A DNA stretch of 64,000 nt, from NCBI GenBank assembly GCA_020809705.1, contig CP085831.1, forward strand, positions 2,728,001-2,792,000, in the 5' to 3' direction. The notes under the pieces are model-generated. The model was not told the origin of the DNA. It saw only the letters and a program-made list of their open reading frames with translations, and ran no database searches. A program made the translations under genes and the position numbers. Within the stretch, counting starts at the first letter, position 1, and every line of letters begins with the position of its first letter. The DNA is from Calonectria ilicicola (taxonomy: Eukaryota > Ascomycota > Sordariomycetes > Hypocreales > Nectriaceae). Shown here one piece after another: positions 32,548-43,060 of this stretch.

Positions 32548-33290
32548 ATTGGATATAGAATGGGATGCTGTTTAGACTTTGTGGGTGTGTGTTGAGAATG
32601 AGAATGGATGATCTGGTCTGAGATCTCCTTCGAAGGAACCAGCCTAGAATAAATGGAAAATCCATTTGTCTGACAATCCCACCACAATGGCTGTGGCTTC
32701 CAGCGGTGAAGAGCCATTCCTGCGCGATTGTGATCTGCGTGTAAATGAGGCTGTCCAACATTGAGCCTCCTTTGTTAGCGATCCAATGGCGGAGGCACGA
32801 GTGGTCGACGGCTTGCGTCCCTGTCTCTCGCCAACTGTCACTCAATTTCCCCGCCACAAGTCCGGATGTCGGCAGAGATCCGATATACGAGGCTTGCTTA
32901 ATAAAATTGCGGATCGGCTCCTGAAATTGGGGGCTGGGGTCGCTGTGGAGTCGACTGCCAAGTTTTCCATCAACCATCTTCTTGTGGCGGATCTAACCGA
33001 GTCCAGTAGCGTTGCTGATCTGACTGGCCTGACTCGGATGATAATGATCACCGCATCGTTTTTTGTTGGTGTTGGCATCTCCTGAGAACCCCTAGGCCAA
33101 CTAAGGAGGCGAGACGGGAAAAACGACAACATGGTCTACCGGTACCGAAAGTAGTAGCATCGTGAATGACTTGACCAACTGAGGGGATGACTTGTCAAAA
33201 TGTCACATTGCATTTACAACAACAACACGCCAACTAATTATTTGTGTACATACTCATCAATCATAATGTATAATGTGTTTAGAAACATAA
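32548..33290. other. Intergenic
   Basis: About 740 bp upstream of the lysozyme-like gene and downstream of the tannase-like gene. Overlapping short frames on both strands lack features. Confidence 0.5.
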
Positions 33291-34874
33291 TCACTGGCTA
33301 GGCTGCCACCACTCGTCTACAATAGCTGTCTTTTGAACAAAGTTGGCCGCATCATTTGGATCTCCCGATCCCTTGTAAAAGCCCACATTAGGGTAGGGAT
33401 AGAAAGGCCTCGTGAACAAAGTAGTCCCGTTTGTTGCCACTTTGGATCCGATAATGGCCTCAGGCTCTGTGCCGTTTTCTACCCAGGCCGAGATAACCTC
33501 AATGTCCGGGTAGGTATCCGCACCTGCGCCGCCATGCACATGTCCCACACCGGGCATCTCATAGTATTTAAAAAATTGGCTGACGCTTTCCAACCCTCCC
33601 ATCGCGGTCAAGACTCGCTGGTAATAGTCTCTTGCGTACCAAGGCGCGACGGCAAAGTCCGACATGCCTTGAACGACGATGAGCTTAGAGCCAAGCTCTT
33701 GGAACTTTTGCAAGTCTGCGATGCCGCCGTACTCGAGATTTTCCATGTATGTCGTGTCTTTTAGAGGTGTATCCATGCTAAAATCCCAAGCCGAAAGTCC
33801 TCCGACAGGCTCTGGCCAAAATTGCCAGAATGACAGGTAGGATTCTGTAAATGCCAGTCCAGTGTTGGTTGTGGCGTTTTTTGGTGTGGCGTACCAGGAC
33901 GCCCATAATGATTCGCTGCCAGCAAGAAGACCTTCCAATACCAATGAGATGTTTGCTGTGCTTTTTGGTCCTTCATAAATCTTTTGAGCGGCGGCGATGG
34001 CTTCGCTGCTTAGACACGTGGAATTCGCCTCACCGCTGGTACCCTCAGGACACAGCAAATCATTGAGGTTAAACGTGCAGGCGCGAGGGTCTGTTATTAT
34101 ACCATCAACAAGGCCATCCAATCCATCACATTCATCAAGAATAAAAGTAGCGAGTTTAGCGGCATCGTCACTCGTCATTGTAGATGTGAGACTGTCTGAG
34201 TTAATTGATGAGCGGCTATTCCAATTGATTTGGTAAGCTGTGACTCCAGTCTCGTTCAAAGCGGGAGCCGCTGCAAAAATACCATCGAAGTCATCTGGAT
34301 ACCGCTGTGCCTCGACAAGACCTTGTCGTCCACCAGTTGAGCCCCCAATATGGTACGAGTAAGCTGGTTTCTTTCCATAATATTGCTCCAGGATCATTTT
34401 GCTTGCAATGGTGCAAATGTGGGTTGCGCGATATCCCCAATTGATCTTGGACTGAAAGTCGTTGTGCAATCCATCCCAACCACTGATGTCTGTAGAAAAC
34501 GGAACCCCCATATCATTGGTTGAGATTCCGTACCCCAAAGTAAGTGGTTTATTAGACCAAGATGTGCTCTCAAACTGATTAAATCCACAACCGCCACCGC
34601 ATCCATACTGCCCAAATCTGCCATTCCACTTTTCTGGCTCAGGTAACCGAAGCCAGATGCGAATATTACTACTCATCCATACTTGAATAGAACAGTATTC
34701 TGGGGAGTCAGTTGTTTCATTTGCTGGTACAATTGAGGCCTCCCGGACATATAAACTATCCAGCTCAACTGTGGACGTATAGAGGGTAATATTCGAGCAG
34801 TCATATAGAGCATTAATGGTGGATGCCCCAAGTATAAGAGCGGCGAAGGGATTGAATGACCTCATCGCTACCAT
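33291..34874 (-). CDS. Secreted tannase/feruloyl-esterase family protein without CS-D-HC cysteines
   Basis: Single exon, 527 residues; a second ATG three codons in (MRSF) may be used. Signal peptide to about residue 22. Alpha/beta hydrolase with nucleophile Ser179 (GGSTGGRQG), Asp406 (GMSDFAVAP) and His445 (PGVGHVHGG). The calcium-binding loop DGLDGLVDGI (250-259) of the lid domain is intact. In characterised tannases and FaeB-type esterases the Ser and His are preceded and followed by cysteines that form a disulfide (CS-D-HC). Here they are Gly178 and Val446, both lost together, so the protein is GS-D-HV. Many N-glycosylation sites fit secretion. Probable ester hydrolase on plant phenolic esters or another substrate class. 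Confidence 0.87.
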   Translation of the reverse strand: MVAMRSFNPFAALILGASTINALYDCSNITLYTSTVELDSLYVREASIVPANETTDSPEYCSIQVWMSSNIRIWLRLPEPEKWNGRFGQYGCGGGCGFNQFESTSWSNKPLTLGYGISTNDMGVPFSTDISGWDGLHNDFQSKINWGYRATHICTIASKMILEQYYGKKPAYSYHIGGSTGGRQGLVEAQRYPDDFDGIFAAAPALNETGVTAYQINWNSRSSINSDSLTSTMTSDDAAKLATFILDECDGLDGLVDGIITDPRACTFNLNDLLCPEGTSGEANSTCLSSEAIAAAQKIYEGPKSTANISLVLEGLLAGSESLWASWYATPKNATTNTGLAFTESYLSFWQFWPEPVGGLSAWDFSMDTPLKDTTYMENLEYGGIADLQKFQELGSKLIVVQGMSDFAVAPWYARDYYQRVLTAMGGLESVSQFFKYYEMPGVGHVHGGAGADTYPDIEVISAWVENGTEPEAIIGSKVATNGTTLFTRPFYPYPNVGFYKGSGDPNDAANFVQKTAIVDEWWQPSQ

Positions 34875-36017
34875 GAATAGGTGTTCTAGTTGTTGCCTTG
34901 ACTTTTGAGAAACGGTATTCTAGAATCTGCAGTTTCAATTACGATGAGGGTGTGCTCTAAACATGAGACAGTGATTGTTTGAAATGAGAAAAATGCCCAA
35001 TTAAATATTCGCGCCATTTTGAATAAAGTCTATGATAAGGGATGGTACACCCTTGCCGCAAATATTCAAACTAAAAGATGATGTCGTATCATCAACAAGG
35101 GCATTTATCAAGAGTGAGCGAAACTGCGCCCTTTAAACCTTGCTGTACGTAGTCCTTGTCATTGCCTTATCGGCTGCAAAGATCGATTTATACAGTATCC
35201 ATATTAGAAAGAGAGTGCCTAGTTCATATTTCTAGTTGTGTGTCAGTGGCCAGCGATCAAAGGTCCACAACAGGCCATATCAAGGGTGGGGTTTTGCCGG
35301 GTTCCGTTATCAACGTACCCTCGTTCAATCTTGATATCAGGTATCCAAGAGTGGGATTAGAGCGGGGTAATAGACTAAATTGAATCATATATCCTAGAAT
35401 AAAATGCAATGATTCATTATGTCGAACGAGAAGAGCGCAATGTTATCTCTGGGACGACGATAAGGATGCGGCGATGTGCAGTGGTGCGCATTTTCAGTGG
35501 CTTGTTACGCGATCTGGCGCAAGCCGGATACGACCGACAATTCTAAGTGGTTAATAGATTCTAAATTTCCAAGCAATAAAATCATCAACCAATTATAATG
35601 GCATTTTTTACATCTACCTAAGCTATGTTACTACGTTGTGGAACTGGCAGCCTGGATGAACAGGACGTAGCACGCAGAAGCAACATGGAGTATATCACTC
35701 TTGGGTCAGATCAACCATGCGGGTATAGCATAAGAGGCTAAGATGACGTGAAAAGGATTTATCAATATACATGGATGAATGGGATTTGACTTTGGTAAAT
35801 TATTGTCGAGCGCATCATAGTTTCAATTAATCTCACCAAAAAAAAAAAAAATCCACCGATTCATTGCGATACCTTCATTTCAGCAATGCGCTTCTAACTA
35901 AAATGATTCGAGTACTTCGATGAATGAGGAGCGTTTCAAGTCAGTGAATCGGATACCCAGAACATTATACACCCACTAATTAATGATTATTGTTTACGTG
36001 CAAGTGTTGAATGTTTT
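34875..36017. other. Intergenic, AT-rich
   Basis: About 1.14 kb. An A-tract lies near 35839. No gene supported. Confidence 0.5.
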
Positions 36018-36635
36018 TCATAAGAGCAGAATGCTTATGGCAATTCCTGCAACAGACATGGAAGCAAAGATATGAGAAACCCGAGAGGCCGCACTAGAAG
36101 CTTTCACGGGGGTAGGCGTGCTAATCGAACCGGTCGCAGTCGTACTGCCAGAGGTAGGTTGGGTATTGTCGGACGCGTCACTAGTGGTAGCAGCGTGTGT
36201 GGCGGTGAGTAGATCCTGCCCTGCGGTGATGGTGACGGGGACATAGGTAAACTTGTTAAAACCGTACATGCTAAGATCTTCGGGGTCGGTCATAGTTGCT
36301 GTGGGGTGGTCGTCATCGTTGCCACCGATGTTGGTCGTGGTGCATGCCTTGGGAACGCTCCGTGTCATGTCGCAGCGGATATCGTACGTCCACGGATCTA
36401 AAAAGTCACCTATGTACAGGCCAAAGCCACCTGTTGAGGCAGCATTCGGGGGCAGCGTCTTGCTTGCCCAAGGGCCGAGCGTGAGGGAGAGGTTGTACGT
36501 GTCACAAAGGTCGTCGGGACAATTTAGGGCGTAAGTGGTGGCTGTGGCATCAGCGCCAGCAACGCTAGCTTGGAAACCGGGAACCTGGAAGATATCTAGG
36601 CAGAAAAGGGAGGTGACGATTGACGACGGCATCAT
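36018..36635 (-). CDS. Putative GPI-anchored secreted surface protein
   Basis: Single exon, 205 residues from the ATG at 36635. The N-terminus is hydrophobic (signal peptide, about 25 residues). The middle domain has paired cysteines (CPDDLCDTYN, RCDM, KAC) and contains the segment SLTLGPWA. From about residue 145 it is Thr/Ser-rich and expected to be O-glycosylated. It ends in a hydrophobic stretch of about 17 residues (FASMSVAGIAISILLL) after small residues, as expected for GPI attachment. Architecture matches a common class of uncharacterised ascomycete cell-wall/plasma-membrane glycoproteins. No catalytic motif seen; function unknown. Confidence 0.7.
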   Translation of the reverse strand: MMPSSIVTSLFCLDIFQVPGFQASVAGADATATTYALNCPDDLCDTYNLSLTLGPWASKTLPPNAASTGGFGLYIGDFLDPWTYDIRCDMTRSVPKACTTTNIGGNDDDHPTATMTDPEDLSMYGFNKFTYVPVTITAGQDLLTATHAATTSDASDNTQPTSGSTTATGSISTPTPVKASSAASRVSHIFASMSVAGIAISILLL

Positions 36636-37273
36636 GGCAAAGGTGTGTGTTGAGTCGACAAACAAGTAACGAGTATGGGGGATTTACAGATGACCAAACC
36701 AGAAACTGAAGGGGGTGAATTGGAGAGAGGATCAGTGAGATTTTAAAGCAGCCATCTAAAGAGCCTAAATTTAAGATTACAAACAAGGAGACAAGGGCCT
36801 TTTCTTGTTGGTTGTTAGTCGCGTCTTAGGACTAGCACTGAGGCCCACCCGTTGCATTAGGTATTTTCACGACACTTGTTGCCCTAATGTCTTGCGCTCT
36901 CAAGCTTAATCATATCTAGACTTGCTTGAACCGGGACACTATGATAAACGTGCGTACCTGTAGATTTCGTTGTATAGCTTGGCAATAGAGCCAAGGAGAG
37001 AAGAGATCTGATTTGGAGAAGCTGATCGAGATTGTCGATCAAGGGTGCTGTGCCGGGTCCACATCTCCCCTGAAAGTTTGGATCATGCCAAGGAGCTTCT
37101 GCAAGTTCAACAATGCGCTTTGACAAATTGTCTCTTGCAGTTTATGATTGGTGATTGACTTGAGCGATCATGTGGTATTGAATTGTATCTTCAAATGTGC
37201 ATACGGCAGTCAAATAATGGCTGGCTATAATGGGGTTTTTGTTTATTTATGGAACAAGCATTTAGTAGCCAAC

Positions 37274-37290
37274 AACCCTAACCCTAACCC
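37274..37290. repeat. Interstitial telomere-like repeat
   Basis: AACCCTAACCCTAACCC, nearly three units of the filamentous-fungal telomere repeat (TTAGGG on the other strand). Confidence 0.6.
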
Positions 37291-38148
37291 GGAGGACATG
37301 GTGAAGATATCTGACTGCACCAAGAATCCTCGAATGTACCGATGGTAGTAAGATGCAAAAGGGTTGTTCTCGTGACGTACAATGTACTCTAACAATAATA
37401 AGCGACTTAGCTATTTACTAGCTCTTCAGTGGCAAAAGGCTATAAACTTGGAGCAGTATCAGATGTGGGTATGTTGTTGAATGTTGTATGAAAGAAAACG
37501 TTAGCTAATGAGACTAGGTCGCATACAATCTCCCGACTAAACACAATGTCTGAACGGAAAGTAGAACTCTTTCCATATATTTGGGATTTTAAAATATGAA
37601 GTTTGCTGATTGAAGCCTTAAAGAGCGCAATGAAAGTCAGAAACAAAGCATCAAAGCTATGAATGCCTCACCTTTGTTTCTCCATTTTTACAAGCCCCAT
37701 AAATTATGTCTATAACTGCTGAGCCGAGGCTTTTTAGAGTATATTCTAATGGAATAGTCGCCATGATTTGTTATTTAACCAGGCACTCCGCGGGGTCTCG
37801 TTGTCGGAACTCCACTTGATGTCTCCGCCAACCCTAGGCAATTGTGATGCAGTGGGTATCCACGAGCCGATTGGATGTGGTCGTGCTATCCTAGCAAGTA
37901 GATCATTTCCCCCGCAGATAGATTTGACCGCATTTCCCGCAATGAGCAGATGAAGTCGTCAGACAAATAAAAGTCATTAATTTGCTCTGACTGGCGGTGT
38001 CAAATAATTGGCCGGGATCGAAACAATCATCCGATATCGGACCCATTCCATTCATGGAGAAGACATGGAAGAGCTGGAAAATGGCGGGAGCGGAGAAGTG
38101 GACACATATTTGTATTTGCTACCCTTGCTATGGCGATCTAAATAGAAT

Positions 38149-38154
38149 TATAAA
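38149..38154 (+). promoter_or_regulatory. Candidate TATA box of esterase gene
   Basis: TATAAA 87 bp before the ATG at 38241. Confidence 0.35.
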
Positions 38155-38240
38155 GAGGAGCAAACATGCTAGACAAATGATAAGCTCCTTTATCCCGCTA
38201 TCGCTATCGACATCAGCCATTGATCTCGAATCCGGCTGAA

Positions 38241-39635
38241 ATGTTTCCGTATAATCTTGCTTTTGCGACCTTTATATTGAGCCTGGTTAGCCCCATCCGT
38301 GCTGGCGTGGTTGTCCACAAGACTGCACGTGGGCCAACAGGCTACGAGGTTCAATTTACTTACCGAAACAGCACCGCCAAAAATGTCACAGTCGGGGGCG
38401 GTGGCATGCACACATTTACAGATGAATACCATACGTCACCACAATCAGCTGCAACCTACAGTCCTCGCAACTATAACCCTGGAGATTTTGTTGTGAACTT
38501 GGGTCAAAGTCAAGCTGATTGGCCCTATGTGATGCAACGTGCGAATGGGTCCTCCAATGAAGTCGAAGAGGGTTTGTGGGCCTTGACTGTTCCTCTGCCA
38601 GCTGGTACCTACAGCTATGCATTTTTGGTTGACTGCGATGTCCCAGCATCGTGCACGATTGATACTGGCAACTTATTCGTCGATCCCGAAAATCCACCAT
38701 TTGTCAATGTACTGGGTGACATGATATCCTCAACAGTTCAAGTTCCTTTCGACTCGAATTTCCAATACTATGAGAATCTGAACCTGAACTTCGATTATAC
38801 TCTTCCCGTCTCGGCCAAAAAATCGCAAGGCACTATCAAGGCCGTAAATTACACATCTCCAGGATCACAGCACCCGGCAACGAATATTCATGATTATGTG
38901 GTCTATCTTCCTGCCGGTTACAAGAATAATAGCAAAGAAGAATATCCTGTCCTGTACATTTCTCATGGCGGCACTGGAAACGCTTATGAGTGGATAAATC
39001 TAGGACAGGTTCACCACATCCTTGATCGATTAATTAGCGAGGGCTACATGGAACCAACAGTCGCCGTGATGCCATCGTTCTACAATCTTAACGAATCATG
39101 GGGTGACCCTCTTGTTTACGGTAGCTCAAAAGGCACTCCGGGTCTTGGCACCTTGCCTCAAATTCGAGAAAACTTTATGGAGTACCTCTTCCCGCACATT
39201 GAGGAGACGTATGCAATTTCTCGCAGCCCAAAAAGAAGAGGGTTCTGTGGCATGTCCAAGGGAGCAAGTCTTACTTACGAGATGTACGTTAACGCAACTG
39301 GCTATTTCTCGTACTTTGGCCACTTCTCGGGCGCATTCGGGTTAAATGTGCCACCGTTGTCAGAGTATGTGAATTCTAGCATGCTCAGCTCCAATCCTCA
39401 ATTGGGCGAGGTTGGCATCTTTTTGTCCTTTGGGCAGTATGACGTGGCATTCCAAGACACACGAAATCTGCAAGAGGCTCTTGATGATATCGAAGTTGGT
39501 TATGTTGCAAGGTTTGTTCCATATGGCAGCCACTATTGGAATACATGGCAGGACGCTTTTTGGAATTTCGGCCGTAATGCTTTGTGGAGGGATATTCCGT
39601 TTACGGATCAAACAAGTCGCCACAAAGCGAGGTAG
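38241..39635 (+). CDS. Secreted esterase-D/CE1-type carboxylesterase with N-terminal beta domain
   Basis: Single exon, 464 residues. Signal peptide MFPYN...SPIRA (about 21 residues). Residues 22-160 look like an immunoglobulin-like E-set domain of the type before glycan-active esterases and amylases (W-x-x-TVPLPAGTYSYAFLVD, then DPENPP). Residues 190-455 form an alpha/beta hydrolase of the putative-esterase (feruloyl esterase, CE1) family: oxyanion region YISHGGTGNAYEW, nucleophile Ser339 in GMSKG and catalytic His431 in GSHYWNTW. Asn-linked glycosylation sites are frequent. Expected to cleave acyl or feruloyl esters from plant polysaccharides outside the cell. The family is solid; the exact substrate is not determined. 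Confidence 0.87.
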   Translation: MFPYNLAFATFILSLVSPIRAGVVVHKTARGPTGYEVQFTYRNSTAKNVTVGGGGMHTFTDEYHTSPQSAATYSPRNYNPGDFVVNLGQSQADWPYVMQRANGSSNEVEEGLWALTVPLPAGTYSYAFLVDCDVPASCTIDTGNLFVDPENPPFVNVLGDMISSTVQVPFDSNFQYYENLNLNFDYTLPVSAKKSQGTIKAVNYTSPGSQHPATNIHDYVVYLPAGYKNNSKEEYPVLYISHGGTGNAYEWINLGQVHHILDRLISEGYMEPTVAVMPSFYNLNESWGDPLVYGSSKGTPGLGTLPQIRENFMEYLFPHIEETYAISRSPKRRGFCGMSKGASLTYEMYVNATGYFSYFGHFSGAFGLNVPPLSEYVNSSMLSSNPQLGEVGIFLSFGQYDVAFQDTRNLQEALDDIEVGYVARFVPYGSHYWNTWQDAFWNFGRNALWRDIPFTDQTSRHKAR

Positions 39636-40260
39636 AGGGATTCATCGAAAATGATTTCATAAATAACGAATAAAGTTTCCTCTAAAAGGAACAGATTTTT
39701 ACTTATCATTCCATCTTTTAGTGGTATTCCATAATACTAGATGGATATTATTTTGACTATCACAGAATATTGTAAAATTATCACTCATTGTATTTTCCTG
39801 GGATTTTTCACCTCTGTCTTAGGCCTGTTATACAGGACTCAGTGTAGGTGTCAAGTGTTGTATGCCACCTAGAGGAGATGGAATGGCTCAAGCGTGTGCG
39901 GGCGGAAAAACTATGATGAGTTACAAGCGACATGCAATGCCACGGGCCCACTTGAAGTGTCAGGCAGTATTTTCATTGCGTTGACGCGGCCTTGTTGGGC
40001 TAAAACTTGTGGAAGGCTAGGGGAGCGTGTAATACTTCTGTACTGACCATGCCCTTTTGGCACTATCTCTAGGCTGTAAAGGGTAAGGTAAGGGATGTGT
40101 GGCGGAGTCAGCCACCACCCCTCAACAGCTCTCCAGCCTCAATCTATCAGCCGTTCGTCTGCTTCGGAGGAACTACTTAAAGCCGCAATCTTGCCCAAAC
40201 TGCCGCCCTATCCGTTGTTTTATCATCTGGGCGACCAAGTGTTCCGATAAGCTGCCCATC
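39636..40260. other. Intergenic / promoter of GTPase fusion
   Basis: About 620 bp. The frame upstream of 40261 is open but has no ATG before MVEPLS, so it is treated as leader. Confidence 0.5.
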
Positions 40261-42311
40261 ATGGTTGAACCACTCTCTATAACTACGGGTGTGGTGAGCC
40301 TGATGGGAGTCTGCATCAACATATGTGTGGAGCTGAAGAAGTTGCGACTCGGTGCCAAGGAGGCCAGCACCACTGTCACTGCTATGCTTGCCGATGTCAA
40401 GTCCCTCAGGACAGTTCTCGTTTCGATTGAGGATTCGTTCGAGGAGCTCGACATGACGCCGCCAATGACAGGCCACATCGCAACCCACCTGAGCCACATC
40501 CAGACGTCACTCAAGGATGGGCGTGAGAGCTTGAGTAAGGTGCAAGAGCTGCTGGTAGCTGTCAACAAGGATGCTTCCTTTATGAACGCTACCCGCCGTC
40601 ACCTGCGACTCAAGTCTGCTGCCGAGCAGCTGGCAAACTATAGACAGGAAGTGCAAGCTTACAAGGACGCACTACAGTTATCGCTTCAGACCGTGACATT
40701 GTGCGCCCCCCACGGATCAACCAGTGCACTCGATATTGGAAGCGCTGTTGAATTCCCTCCGGCTTCATTTATGCTAACGCAGCTAACAGCTTCCATCAGG
40801 CGACAATCAAAGATGATACTGCTCAGCTCCTAGCTAATTCTGAACTCCTTCAGCAGGATATCGGTCGCCTAGCAACCAACCTAGACGTCAAGTTGAGTGC
40901 TCTCGAACTATTTTTCAAGAGCAATAACCGGGAGAATGGTGTTAACGTAGTCGTGAATCTGAGAGACTGCGTCCGATCTGCAGCAACGGTGATTTCGTCC
41001 TCGTCCACAATGTTGCACACGATAGATGATGGTACAGGGTCGGAAGTTTTTGATTTTGGAAACTTGTCTCGACATGAGCATAGCGACTTCACGCTTAATT
41101 GGATCTATTCCGATAATGTATCTACTGAACCAACTAATCGCAGTGATTCTTACAACAAGAAAAGCTCTCGAATGCTGCATCCGCCCTCTGTAGCTCCGGC
41201 AGAATTGCGAAAGATGGGGTCAACCCCAGGAGATCGACCAGTCCGGCCCGTTTACGATGCCAGCAAAGATGAGGACTCGAATCTAGTGGAAGAAACGGAG
41301 GACTCCAATCTCAAGACTTCAGCGCGACCCAAGAGCTATTTTTCCCTCTCAAACCTGTTTTCCTTTCGATCAAGAGAAGACAAGCTTGAGGCTGAGGTGC
41401 CCTCTCAATCTAAAGCGAAATCTCGGCAGGATAAGCTGAGAAAATATCGCTCTGGAATATGGTTGCGACGCAAATTCATCTTTGTTGGTGATGGAGCATG
41501 TGGCAAAACTTGTTTTCTAATGTGAGCATCCCTATATCTAGACTCTTGGGCAATTTGTGACCTTCAACTAGTCGGGCCTCAAAGGGAGCAATGCCAGATG
41601 TGAGCGAGACTCTGCGCTATGGCAATTTGAATAATCCTAATGCGGTTTTAGGTTTATGTCCCTACTGTTTTCGAGAATTACGTCGCAGATTTCCAAGTTG
41701 GTACCATGAAAATTGAGGGTGCTTTGTGGGATACCGCCGGACAGGAGGATTATGATCGCCTTCGCCCCTTGTCATACCCCGATACTCACATTTTCTGCAT
41801 TTGCTTCGCAATCGATAGCCCGGACAGTTTAGTGAACGTCTTAGAAAAGGTGGGATATACAGGCCGACTATCAATATTCTGTTTACATTCAAAAGAGGCT
41901 GACCCTTGAGAACTGAAAGTGGGGTTCGGAGATACATCATTTTAACCTCGAAAACAGCCCAGTGTTCCTGTTGGGGTTGAAGAAGGATCTTCGGACTGAT
42001 CCCCAGAGTATCAGAGAGCTTCTCCAAACTAGCCAGCACCCTGTTACAGAGGAAGAGGTATTTTGCATGGGCCTTTGCTTCCTTTAGTAGGAAACTTCTA
42101 ACACGTACGACAGGCTGAATTAACACGCAAGGAACTTGGTGCCGTACGGTATTTTGAATGCTCAGCAAAGACGGGTGAAGGAGTCAATGAGGTCTTCGAC
42201 GGCATCTTAAAATGGTACTTCCACTTTGAAGAGAAGAACTCCACAAAATCCCATAAGAGTAAACGTCTCAGTTTCTTTGGGCGAGCAGCTTCAGCACGAA
42301 ATCGCGACTGA
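40261..42311 (+). CDS. Rho-family GTPase fused to N-terminal helical (SesA/HeLo-like) domain, no CaaX
   Basis: Six exons: 40261..40692, 40800..41521, 41572..41599 (28-nt microexon), 41652..41849, 41920..42057, 42114..42311; 571 residues, every junction in frame. Residues 1-200 are helical and begin [16 protein letters not shown], the pattern of fungal N-terminal domains of STAND and cell-death proteins (SesA/Helo-like). A Ser/charged linker covers about 225-365. The GTPase follows: G1 GDGACGKT (374-381), switch [11 protein letters not shown]3 [20 protein letters not shown]4 LKKDLR, the Rho insert helix, and G5 ECSAKT. The motif set is Rho/Cdc42-like and complete. The protein ends in a basic tail ([12 protein letters not shown]) with no Cys, so it cannot be prenylated in the usual way; the N-terminal domain may anchor it instead (inference). 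Confidence 0.82.
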
Positions 42312-42790
42312 TACATGGCAAGTTCTGATGGTGAATAGCCTTACTAATGGATAGCTGCAAAATGGGACGACTCAAGCTAATTCATTTAATTGGCCGACTT
42401 GCTTTGCTAATTAAATGCAGGTCGACCTAAAGAGGGGGAGGAAAGAATGGGCGGACACGTCAAGAGTAGTAGGGCAAGACACTGGGGTATGTATCATGAA
42501 TGATGGAAATATGGCAGAACTGCCTCATATAAATATTTTAATTAGAAGACAACTCTAATAAACCAGTAGACTAGCTTTTTCCATCATTCAACATATTGGT
42601 TAACATCATTATTTTTTGCATTTGTAGCTGGGCTCCTTCGCGCTCTCTGACCAAGAGTCTCTATTAACCTCCATCTGGTGGACATATAAGTGTCATACAG
42701 CGTCTCGTTGGTGGGTATCGGTGCTAAAACTAAAACCCAGTCATATTAGCTTAAATATTCAATCAAAAGGTGCACAATTTCCTTACTCGT
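42312..42790. other. Intergenic
   Basis: About 480 bp between convergent genes. No supported feature. Confidence 0.5.
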
Positions 42791-43060
42791 TTACTTGAGG
42801 TAGCATTGCAGAGCACATCGGTTGCTTCCCCAGTTGTTGCTAACATGAACGAACTTGCCGCCCTCGTTTCGGCCAGCTCGAGCGCAAGGCATATCGCAGT
42901 CAGAATCCTTATAAGGGTCGGAGCCACCGTTCATATCGTTGCAGTTGTACCAGGCAGTGACGCTGAGCTTTTCGTACTTGCATAGGGGGTTCTCGCTGAC
43001 TAGAGTGACGGCCTGGGCACCGGCGATGCAGGCGGCAAGGAGGATGGCTGAAACCTTCAT
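42791..43060 (-). CDS. Small secreted cysteine-rich protein
   Basis: Single exon, 89 residues. Signal peptide of 17 residues (ending AGAQA), mature peptide of about 72 residues with six cysteines at 27, 40, 55, 59, 82 and 86 (two C-x3-C pairs), enough for three disulfides. Rich in Asn, Asp and Gly. The size and pattern are those of small secreted effectors or antimicrobial-type peptides of filamentous fungi, but no named family can be assigned. A TATAAAA box lies about 98 bp upstream of the ATG. It lies downstream of, and convergent with, the GTPase fusion. Confidence 0.72.
   Translation of the reverse strand: MKVSAILLAACIAGAQAVTLVSENPLCKYEKLSVTAWYNCNDMNGGSDPYKDSDCDMPCARAGRNEGGKFVHVSNNWGSNRCALQCYLK

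Larger units (their letters stand above)
36636..38240. other. Intergenic with short telomere-like tract
   Basis: About 1.6 kb. Contains the CCCTAA tract at 37274-37290 and a TATA box at 38149. Frames of up to 81 codons have no features. Confidence 0.5.

Noticed and set aside
32447..33132. Overlapping frames upstream of the lysozyme-like gene (176 and 96 codons)
   Set aside because: Overlap the promoter and first exon; no features; the two strands mirror each other.
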